Assembly: GCA_018830405.1 (NCBI GenBank)
Contig: JAHJSF010000036.1
Location: 1-11,234 of the forward strand
Length of the DNA stretch: 11,234 nt
Source: Nitrospinota bacterium
Lineage (GTDB): Bacteria; Nitrospinota; Nitrospinia; UBA9942; JAHJSF01
Reading direction: 5' to 3'
Part shown: positions 7,226 to 11,234 of the stretch, piece after piece
Numbering within the stretch: position 1 is the stretch's first letter
How the letters are laid out: each line of letters opens with the position of its first letter
Made by a program: the position numbers and the translations under genes
The notes under the pieces: model-generated
Seen by the model: only the letters and a program-made list of their open reading frames with translations
Database searches by the model: none
What the model was told of the DNA's origin: nothing

Positions 7226-7441
7226 TCATCCCGCAACAGGAGTAAGGGTAAAAACACGGGCAAGTCGAGCCGCACTCTTAATATCCCCCTCACGCAAGGC
7301 ATTTCGGACATCATCCAACTTATACGCATCGTCAATAGATAAGTAGGGAGACCACTCTTTATTTGTATCGATCAGTTCAACATCAACCTCAGCAATATAT
7401 TGTCCCTCATGCACAAGTTTTGTATGTTTTCTTTTTTTCAT
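7226..7441 (-). CDS. Putative antitoxin partner of a DUF4258-type toxin, 71 aa
   Basis: This 71-residue protein begins MKKRKHTKLVHEGQYIAEVD and continues with a compact, acidic body containing SPYLSIDDAYKLDDVRNAL (31-49) and AARLARVFTLTPVA (57-70). I remember similar small proteins encoded directly after DUF4258-family genes, but I know no characterised member, so antitoxin is an inference from gene arrangement. A longer frame starts at 7471, but the start at 7441 is preceded by AGGAGG at 8 nt and overlaps the upstream stop by 1 nt (TAATG), which is the usual coupled arrangement. No DNA-binding motif is recognisable. The LTPVA end resembles the C-terminal strand of such proteins. Confidence 0.7.
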   Translation of the reverse strand: MKKRKHTKLVHEGQYIAEVDVELIDTNKEWSPYLSIDDAYKLDDVRNALREGDIKSAARLARVFTLTPVAG

Positions 7442-7626
7442 TATTTCCTCCTCAGAAAATCCGCTGTCCACCGATCGGCATCAGGCCTATAAGCAGTAAC
7501 CAACACCGCAGGGGAAGACACCCCTTTGGGAATACCCCAAACTACATGTATAGGCCCACCAAGGCGATCCCTTAGCAATAGTAATACGGATGGGCCTTTC
7601 TGGTAATCGGCGGGGAACCAGTCCAT
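7441..7626 (-). pseudogene. DUF4258-type toxin, N-terminally truncated (61 aa remain)
   Basis: The 61 residues match the C-terminal half of DUF4258-family proteins (BrnT/RelE-like small toxins of toxin-antitoxin loci). Recognisable blocks are FPADYQKGPSVLLLLRD (4-20), GGPIHVVWGIPKG (23-35) and the hallmark VTAYRPDADRWTADFLRRK (43-61). Family members usually have about 30-45 more N-terminal residues with a His/Arg helix (H..R..ER). Here an in-frame TAG sits one codon upstream of the ATG. The alternative upstream frame joins near GNGR at best and does not resemble the missing helix. I therefore read it as a 5'-deleted gene, possibly still expressed. The stop overlaps the antitoxin-like start by 1 nt. 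A natural short variant is the alternative. Confidence 0.65.
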
Positions 7627-7670
7627 ATTCTACCATTGCCAAGAAAGTATACAAATTTCTCCCCCTTTAT

Positions 7671-7679
7671 TGCTATACT
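7671..7679 (+). promoter_or_regulatory. Extended -10 promoter for the RRM gene
   Basis: TGCTATACT is a perfect TGn plus TATACT extended -10 element; the hexamer matches TATAAT at 5 of 6. No good -35 lies 16-18 nt upstream, which is normal for extended -10 promoters. Initiation near 7686 would give a leader of about 23 nt containing the AAAAAGGA ribosome site (7697-7704). Confidence 0.5.
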
Positions 7680-7708
7680 ATTGTCTCAATTTAACCAAAA
7701 AGGAATAT

Positions 7709-7963
7709 ATGAATATTATTATCAGAAATTTAGATCGGAAGGTTACCGAAGAAGACCTGCATATAATGATGAGCAAATACGGAACTGTGAGCTCCTGCAA
7801 TCTCGTCATGGATGAGCATACCGGAATCTCAAAGGGATTCGGATTTGCCGAGATGCCGATTGAAAAGGAGTGGAAGGCGGCCATTAAGGGGCTAGACGGT
7901 AAGGTAATCGGTAAAAGCAAAATAAGGGTTAAGACTACCAAGGCTAGGGCTCCCAGTGTTTAG
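7709..7963 (+). CDS. Single-RRM RNA-binding protein (Rbp type)
   Basis: This 84-residue protein is essentially one RNA recognition motif. RNP2 is IIIRNL (3-8), with Ile in place of the usual aromatic at its second position. RNP1 is KGFGFAEM (42-49), with the two stacking Phe residues present and Met at the last, normally aromatic, position. The beta-alpha-beta order and the C-terminal KSKIRVKTTKAR (69-80, basic) fit bacterial Rbp proteins, which bind single-stranded RNA and, in cyanobacteria, are often cold-inducible. The start at 7709 is chosen over an upstream ATG at 7670 because AAAAAGGA precedes it and the domain begins immediately. It is transcribed away from the toxin-antitoxin-like pair and lies upstream of a GC-rich spacer and the VIT-like gene. 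Confidence 0.9.
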   Translation: MNIIIRNLDRKVTEEDLHIMMSKYGTVSSCNLVMDEHTGISKGFGFAEMPIEKEWKAAIKGLDGKVIGKSKIRVKTTKARAPSV

Positions 7964-8134
7964 TTGCATAAGTCTGCGTCAGTACCAAGACCGAGAATTT
8001 GGCGCGGCCGACGCGAAGACAACCGCAGCCATAGCAGGGCCTATGGCGAGAATTGACGACAAAGCCGGGCGTGTCAAAGGCCGGTCGGCTACAGCAAGAT
8101 TTACGCAATTAAGCACTATCAATATGAGGGAAGA
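7964..8134 (+). other. GC-rich spacer with hairpin and coupled small open frame, unexplained
   Basis: These 171 nt between the RRM and VIT-like genes are richer in G and C than either neighbour. They contain a 7-bp hairpin (GCCATAG at 8028-8034, CTATGGC at 8041-8047). A 60-codon frame with a GTG start (7956-8138) spans the stretch and overlaps the VIT-like start as ATGA. Its product, rich in Ala, Arg and Thr (for example AADAKTTAAIAGPMARIDDK), matches nothing I know, and the GTG lies inside the RRM gene without a clear ribosome site. It could be a structured RNA, a leader, a gene remnant or a coupled small protein. I cannot decide between these. Confidence 0.35.
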
Positions 8135-8611
8135 ATGAAAGATTCGTTGCGAACAGGGATTACCTTCGGTCTTACCTCGGCAGTTATCACCACCCTTGGG
8201 CTTATGATTGGACTCCACTCAGGAACAGGGTCTAAGTTTGTTGTTTTAGGGGGGATTATAACCATAGCCATCGCCGATGCCTTTTCCGATGCCCTTGGGA
8301 TTCATATATCCGAAGAATCAGAAAATGTTCATACAACCAAAGAAATTTGGGTTTCAACTATAGCCACCTTTCTAACTAAGTTTTTTTTCGCCTTATCGTT
8401 TGCTATCCCCATACTCCTCTTTACCCTCTCCACCGCAATGGTAGTAAGCATGGTGTGGGGGATATCTATTTTGACCCTACTAAGTTATGTAATCGCTAAG
8501 AGTCAAGGGGATTCACCTTGGGGGGTAATAGGAGAACATCTTCTTATAGCCGCCGTTGTTATCGCCATAACACATAGCGTAGGGAATTGGATAGGTATGT
8601 TGGGGAGATAA
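8135..8611 (+). CDS. VIT1/CCC1-like integral membrane protein
   Basis: This 158-residue, largely hydrophobic protein has about four or five membrane segments: roughly 9-28, 34-57, 72-97, 100-122 and 131-155. The first half carries FGLTSAVITTLGLMIGL (11-27) and IADAFSDALGIHISEESE (46-63), the pattern of the VIT1/CCC1 family. Members of that family move Fe2+ or Mn2+ across membranes using acidic residues at the membrane edge. Here Asp48, Asp52, Glu60, Glu61 and Glu63 fill comparable places. It is shorter than eukaryotic VIT1 (about 230-250) and lacks the long cytoplasmic metal-binding domain, like many bacterial members. Transport of a metal is inferred from the family. A GAGGGAAG ribosome site lies 1-2 nt before the ATG, rather close. 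The preceding small open frame overlaps the start. Confidence 0.8.
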   Translation: MKDSLRTGITFGLTSAVITTLGLMIGLHSGTGSKFVVLGGIITIAIADAFSDALGIHISEESENVHTTKEIWVSTIATFLTKFFFALSFAIPILLFTLSTAMVVSMVWGISILTLLSYVIAKSQGDSPWGVIGEHLLIAAVVIAITHSVGNWIGMLGR

Positions 8612-8654
8612 ACAAAGCTAAAGGAAAATTCTCCCCCAAATCTTTCGGCCATAG

Positions 8655-8673
8655 AGGTTCTAAGATAGAACCT
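8655..8673. other. Perfect hairpin AGGTTCTA/TAGAACCT
   Basis: An 8-bp perfect stem (8655-8662 and 8666-8673) with a 3-nt loop lies 43 nt after the VIT-like stop. There is no T-run on either side. Its arm sequence recurs as a shorter hairpin in the cold shock gene leader (9161-9178). Confidence 0.5.
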
Positions 8674-8878
8674 ATCCGCATGGCCCCCCCAAACTCCCCT
8701 GCAATCGCTCTGAGATGGGATTAGGAGAAGGAGTCGCCCAAGATTTATGGGGAGATTGTGGCCGTTCTAAGCCTCGCCCTGGATGCCCTACACCCTATAT
8801 TGTGGGTAAAGAATATTTTAAAAAACTATCCCCCCTCGGCGACCTCTGCGGTTAATAATAAGTCTTTTAAAAAAGGGC
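8674..8878. other. Non-coding spacer, possible gene remnant
   Basis: Around 8720-8870 an open frame on the plus strand reads plausibly at the protein level (for example AVLSLALDALHPILWVKNIL). It has no ribosome site, no recognisable family and no proper upstream part, and it runs into the repeat copy at 8835-8858. I treat it as spacer or the tail of a decayed gene and see no supported gene here. Confidence 0.3.
8835..8858 (+). repeat. CTC-rich GGTTAATAA repeat, copy C
   Basis: CTCGGCGACCTCTGCGGTTA followed by ATAA is the copy closest to the remembered consensus of this dispersed family. It is 18 of 24 identical to 69-92 and 16 of 24 to 7169-7192. It is intergenic, upstream of the cold shock gene terminator. 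Confidence 0.5.
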
Positions 8879-8914
8879 AAAAAAAATGGTTCGCATATTT
8901 CTATGCGAACCATT
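8879..8914 (-). terminator. Intrinsic terminator of the cold shock protein gene
   Basis: Read on the minus strand, AATGGTTCGCATA (8914-8902) pairs perfectly with TATGCGAACCATT (8897-8885) around a GAAA tetraloop. Six to eight T residues follow immediately (8886-8879). A 13-bp stem, stable loop and U-tract make this a textbook Rho-independent terminator, 25 nt after the csp stop codon. Confidence 0.93.
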
Positions 8915-8939
8915 CTGATAGTCGTATGTCAGCTATATA

Positions 8940-9140
8940 TTATAATTGAACAACGTTCTCGGCAGCCAAACCTTTAGGTCCATCAACGACGTCAAACTTA
9001 ACGCGTGATCCCTCTGTCAAAGATTTAAAACCATCGGCCTGTATGGCGGTGTGGTGGACGAAAACATCCTTACCCTCGTCCTGCTCAATAAAACCAAAAC
9101 CTTTAGAATCATTAAACCACTTCACAGTTCCTTCAGCCAT
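8940..9140 (-). CDS. Cold shock protein, CspA family
   Basis: This 66-residue protein is a complete cold shock domain, a five-stranded OB-fold that binds single-stranded RNA and DNA and acts as an RNA chaperone and transcription antiterminator. RNP1 is KGFGFIEQ (13-20) and RNP2 is VFVHHTAI (26-33). The opening [18 protein letters not shown] and the closing [10 protein letters not shown] are family hallmarks. It starts at 9140 with GAAGGAG about 9 nt upstream. It forms its own transcription unit, with a leader of perhaps 140 nt and a strong terminator behind it. Whether it is cold-induced or constitutive cannot be told from the sequence, although long leaders are typical of cold-induced csp genes. 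Confidence 0.97.
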   Translation of the reverse strand: MAEGTVKWFNDSKGFGFIEQDEGKDVFVHHTAIQADGFKSLTEGSRVKFDVVDGPKGLAAENVVQL

Positions 9141-9160
9141 CTTCTACTACTCCTTCTTTT

Positions 9161-9178
9161 AGGTTCTAAATTGAACCT
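9161..9178 (-). promoter_or_regulatory. Small leader hairpin just upstream of the csp ribosome site
   Basis: AGGTTC and GAACCT pair as a perfect 6-bp stem with a 6-nt loop, ending about 20 nt before the csp start codon and next to its GAAGGAG. Read on the plus strand it is followed by five T residues. Cold shock gene leaders often fold and change shape with temperature, so a regulatory role is possible but unproven. Confidence 0.4.
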
Positions 9179-9287
9179 TTTTACAATGTCCCCCGGATAT
9201 AAACCATCCGGCGGGGTAGCCAAACCATCCAACACAATGCAGGACAAATAAGACTACACTACTTTACTTCGAAATTGCCCCGACTTT

Positions 9288-9316
9288 TATCTAATAAAAA
9301 GAGGTGCCAAGACCAA
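9288..9316 (-). promoter_or_regulatory. Weak candidate promoter for csp
   Basis: On the minus strand TTGGTC (9316-9311) and TAGATA (9293-9288) are separated by 17 nt. The -35 matches 4 of 6 and the -10 only 3 of 6. It would give a leader of about 140 nt. An AT-rich tract lies just upstream (9330-9385), which could act as an UP-like element. Other weak pairs exist in that tract. Confidence 0.3.
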
Positions 9317-9390
9317 GTTCACTTCGTATTTAATCACAATTAAAAACAAATGCAAATGTTTATTTACTTATTTTTAAATTAAAAAATGAG

Positions 9391-9419
9391 AGGGAAAAGC
9401 TGATATCGCTCCCTTTTTT
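9391..9419. terminator. Possible terminator downstream of the sdh operon
   Basis: AGGG (9391-9394) pairs with CCCT (9411-9414) and AGC (9398-9400) with GCT (9408-9410), leaving a 3-nt bulge. A run of six T (9414-9419) follows on the plus strand, and AAAAAATGAG (9381-9390) provides six T at a short distance on the minus strand. It could end the minus-strand sdh transcript about 250 nt after its last gene. The stem is weak. Confidence 0.35.
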
Positions 9420-9474
9420 GGGGGAATACGATAGATTCCAGGTAAGACCCTATGCGGAGTTGCCTTCAAAATGA

Positions 9475-9640
9475 TAACGAGGCGGATAGGAGGAAGCGAC
9501 GCAGGCATACTGTTAGCTATGTCGAGGAGGCAATATATTACAAAACAGCAGAGCGGCAGAACAAATCAGACCGAGGCGCGACAAAGTCGAGGAGTGAGGC
9601 GTATTAAACATACGCCGTAACGACGAGACAAGGAGCAACA
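9475..9640 (+). repeat. Two hairpin-centred intergenic repeat units
   Basis: Two related, degenerate units lie in tandem. The first begins at AACGAGGCGG (9476) and centres on GGCATA/TATGTC (9504-9509 and 9518-9523, one G-T pair). The second begins at CCGAGGCGCG (9571) and centres on a perfect GGCGTAT/ATACGCC stem (9598-9604 and 9610-9616) with a TAAAC loop. Each has GAGGAG- and GCGACG-like words around the hairpin. I recall similar GAGGAG-CGACG hairpin elements from deltaproteobacterial intergenic regions. There is no T-run and no reading frame, so structured repeat or small RNA are the options. With the AT-rich csp leader, this fills the 527-nt gap between csp and the next gene. Confidence 0.5.
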
Positions 9641-9667
9641 AAGGTATGAGAAGTTATGTCGCTCTGA

Positions 9668-9991
9668 CTACCCGACTCGGCCGCCGTTTGGTGCAGGCTT
9701 GTTAGTAGTCAAAAGGGCCAAACCATCATCCCCGCCGCGTACCGCCAGAATCATCCCGTTAGATTCTATCCCCTTAATTGTGGCCGGTTCAAGATTGGCC
9801 ACAATTATCACCTTAAAACCTATAATATCCTCAGGGGCATAGTTTGCGGCTATTCCCGCAACTAGTGTCCTCTCCTCATCACCGAGGCTAACCCTTAGTT
9901 GAAGAAGCTTATCTGTGTTGGGCACCCTCTCGGCAGACAATATCTCGGCCACCCTTAAATCTATCTTCTGAAACTCGTCAAAACTAATCAT
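9668..9991 (-). CDS. Stand-alone tRNA-binding domain protein (MetRS C-terminal/EMAP-II type)
   Basis: This 107-residue protein is a single OB-fold tRNA-binding domain, the same as the C-terminal extension of dimeric methionyl-tRNA synthetases (MetG), also found in CsaA and Arc1p/EMAP-II. Conserved blocks are FDEFQKIDLRVAEILSAERV (4-23), NTDKLLQLRVSLG (25-37), LVAGIAANY (44-52), VANLEPATIKGIESNGMILA (63-82) and a Gly-rich end. It may act in trans with a MetRS encoded elsewhere that lacks this domain. The start at 9991 is supported by homology and lies 2 nt after the sdhB stop; the ribosome site is weak (AAAGGGAT). A start at 10072 would lie inside sdhB and add a non-homologous tail. It probably travels as the last gene of the sdh/frd transcript. 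Confidence 0.9.
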   Translation of the reverse strand: MISFDEFQKIDLRVAEILSAERVPNTDKLLQLRVSLGDEERTLVAGIAANYAPEDIIGFKVIIVANLEPATIKGIESNGMILAVRGGDDGLALLTTNKPAPNGGRVG

Positions 9992-9993
9992 AT

Positions 9994-10722
9994 TTATCCC
10001 TTTATTCCGGCTATGGCCATATTTCTTCTGACATAGGCCAACTGGTTCTGTAGCGGTATTGACATAGGACAATAGTCATCACAAGCCATCAGGCCGATAC
10101 AACCAAATGTCCCCATTTCGTTGCCGACTATCTCAAAGAATTGACCGTCGGTTCGCTCATCCCTCGGATCAACCATAAAACGGGCCACCCTGTTTATACC
10201 GGCCGCCCCTATAAATTGATTATTCATCTTTATGGTGGCACATCCCCCTATACAGCAGCCGCACTCAACACATCTCTCCGCTTCATATATCTCCTGGGCG
10301 GTTTTATTTTTCATGATATCCTCCCCGTCGGTCGGGTCAAATTTTTTGTCGGTATGAATCCAGGCCTGAGTCCTCTCATTCAGCCCTCTGAACCATGTCC
10401 CTGTATCAACCGAAAGGTCTCCCACCAGTTTGAAGAAAGGAAGAGGCACCAAGGTTATTCTATCGGGCATCCCCTTGGTAAGGGTCTTACAGGCCAGACT
10501 TGGTTCCCCATTTATAAGCATGGCGCACGAACCGCAGATAGCCGCCCGGCAAACAAAGTCAAACACTAGGGATGGGTCTTGCTCTTCCCTTATTTTGTTA
10601 AGGGCCATAAACAGAGTCATCCTCTCCGACTCTTCAACCTGGTAATCAACCATGGCCGGTTTGTTGACCGGGTCGTTCGGGTTGTATCGGAAGATGCTGA
10701 TGGTAAGTTTTCTATTAGTCAT
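9994..10722 (-). CDS. sdhB/frdB: Succinate dehydrogenase/fumarate reductase iron-sulfur subunit
   Basis: This 242-residue electron-transfer subunit links the flavoprotein to the quinone-binding membrane subunit. The N-terminal plant-type ferredoxin domain holds [2Fe-2S] with Cys58, Cys63, Cys66 and Cys78 (CRAAICGSC and LAC). The C-terminal alpha-helical ferredoxin domain has CVECGCCIGGC (151-161), with Cys151, 154, 157 and 218 for [4Fe-4S] and Cys161, 208 and 214 for [3Fe-4S]; all expected ligands are present. GCIGLMACDDYCPMSIPLQ resembles Wolinella-type FrdB (GCMTLLACHDVCP), pointing to the diheme B-type enzyme. Direction of use cannot be told from the sequence. I chose the start at 10722, 4 nt after the sdhA stop and matching the usual short N-terminus. 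An in-frame ATG at 10749 would add nine residues and overlap sdhA. Confidence 0.93.
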   Translation of the reverse strand: MTNRKLTISIFRYNPNDPVNKPAMVDYQVEESERMTLFMALNKIREEQDPSLVFDFVCRAAICGSCAMLINGEPSLACKTLTKGMPDRITLVPLPFFKLVGDLSVDTGTWFRGLNERTQAWIHTDKKFDPTDGEDIMKNKTAQEIYEAERCVECGCCIGGCATIKMNNQFIGAAGINRVARFMVDPRDERTDGQFFEIVGNEMGTFGCIGLMACDDYCPMSIPLQNQLAYVRRNMAIAGIKG

Positions 10723-10726
10723 CGCT

Positions 10727-11234
10727 CTACTTCTTGCTCCCTTCTCCATACCCTCTATCTCCCGGCGGGAGTTCGGTAATCTTCACCTCTTCATAGACCA
10801 ATTCAGGCAGGTCATCCTGATCGTTCCGCCAGTAGGCCAAGGTTCTGTTGAGCCATTTGGCGTCATTCCTGGAAACAAAGTCTTCCCTGTAGTGAGAACC
10901 CCGGCTCTCCTCTCTCTGGAGGGCTCCGTAGGCGATAGATATAGCCAGTTTGACCATACCCCTAAACTTGATGGCCAAAGCCAGCTCAGGGTTGGCATAT
11001 TTGCCGTCTGACCTTAAGGAGATATTAGCCGACCTCTTATAAATATCTTTTAATATATCAACCGCCTTCTGAAGGTCTTCCTTGTTGCGGAAGATACCCA
11101 CATAGTCATCAAGGGTCTTCTCCATTATCTTTCTTAAGGCGTAGACATCCTCCCCCTCCCCACTTCGGCAGGTTAGTTTGGCTATCTTATCCCTATCCTT
11201 CTTAATCTGTTCTTTAACTATCTTTTCAGGATAA
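10727..11234 (-). CDS. sdhA/frdA: Succinate dehydrogenase/fumarate reductase flavoprotein subunit, C-terminal part
   Basis: Only the last 168 residues are in the window; the gene continues beyond 11234. They cover the helical domain and the C-terminal cap. The family block EESRGSHYREDFVSRNDAKW is present, with the conserved Arg, His and Arg near the dicarboxylate site region. The tail ends LPPGDRGYGEGSKK. The visible helices (KIMEKTLDDYVGIFRNKEDL and onward) match the region after the FAD domain. The catalytic and FAD-binding residues lie outside. The A-before-B order fits the C-A-B arrangement of epsilon/deltaproteobacterial quinol:fumarate reductases, so a cytochrome b subunit gene is expected beyond the edge. 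Confidence 0.92.
   Translation of the reverse strand, partial: YPEKIVKEQIKKDRDKIAKLTCRSGEGEDVYALRKIMEKTLDDYVGIFRNKEDLQKAVDILKDIYKRSANISLRSDGKYANPELALAIKFRGMVKLAISIAYGALQREESRGSHYREDFVSRNDAKWLNRTLAYWRNDQDDLPELVYEEVKITELPPGDRGYGEGSKK

Noticed and set aside
8758-8949. 63-codon frame on the plus strand after the VIT-like gene
   Set aside because: No ribosome site, and it passes through the dispersed repeat, the csp terminator and the csp 3' end. At most a remnant.
9051-9251. 66-codon frame on the plus strand over the csp start
   Set aside because: Antisense to the cold shock gene and its leader; no supporting signals.
9475-9640. Possible CRISPR array
   Set aside because: Only two units, degenerate, without a constant repeat length or regular spacers, and no cas genes in the window.
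10141-10569. 142-residue open frame on the plus strand
   Set aside because: Antisense to sdhB, which has every Fe-S cysteine in place. No ribosome site and no family resemblance.
10723-10749. Longer start for sdhB
   Set aside because: It would overlap the sdhA end by 23 nt and add MEKGARSRA, which family members lack. It cannot be fully excluded, because the purine run before 10749 is reasonable.

Overview
The window looks like a chromosomal segment from a Gram-negative, probably anaerobic or facultatively anaerobic bacterium of the deltaproteobacteria/Nitrospirota type. I infer this from a fumarate reductase/succinate dehydrogenase Fe-S subunit of the epsilon/deltaproteobacterial B type, from an NfeD-NfeD-FloA operon, and from several families of short GC-rich palindromic repeats between genes. 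No marker here fixes the species, so the lineage is tentative.

Layout. (1) 1-3579, plus strand: a sigma70-like promoter drives a compact four-gene membrane operon. It encodes a long NfeD with a ClpP-class serine protease domain, a short NfeD, the flotillin-like protein FloA, and an unrecognised single-pass acidic protein. (2) 3580-3905: a repeat-rich spacer. (3) 3906-5530, plus: a neurotransmitter:sodium symporter-type transporter followed at once by a 42-residue membrane peptide that matches the MetS small subunit. (4) 5546-7130, plus: a two-gene type II restriction-modification cassette (beta-class amino-methyltransferase plus a PmeII-like endonuclease), visibly more AT-rich than its neighbours. 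(5) 7226-7626, minus: a toxin-antitoxin-like pair whose DUF4258-type toxin lacks its N-terminal part. (6) 7671-8611, plus: a promoter, a single-RRM RNA-binding protein, an unexplained 171-nt GC-rich spacer, and a VIT1/CCC1-like membrane protein. (7) 8612-9316: a cold shock protein gene on the minus strand, with a long leader and a near-ideal intrinsic terminator. (8) 9317-9667: an AT-rich stretch followed by two hairpin-bearing repeat units. (9) 9668-11234, minus: a stand-alone tRNA-binding-domain protein, the sdhB/frdB Fe-S subunit, and the C-terminal third of sdhA/frdA, which runs off the window.

How they fit together. Genes 1-4 look like one membrane-microdomain unit: NfeD proteins are the usual partners of SPFH/flotillin scaffolds, and the spacing (8-nt overlap, 42-nt gap, 1-nt overlap) points to co-expression. 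The restriction-modification and toxin-antitoxin-like cassettes lie side by side between housekeeping genes, which suggests a small accessory insertion point. An RRM protein and a cold shock protein, both small RNA binders with RNP motifs, flank the VIT-like gene. No clearly new multi-gene system stands out. The least explained items are the fourth gene of the floA operon, the spacer at 7964-8134, and the hairpin repeat block at 9470-9640.
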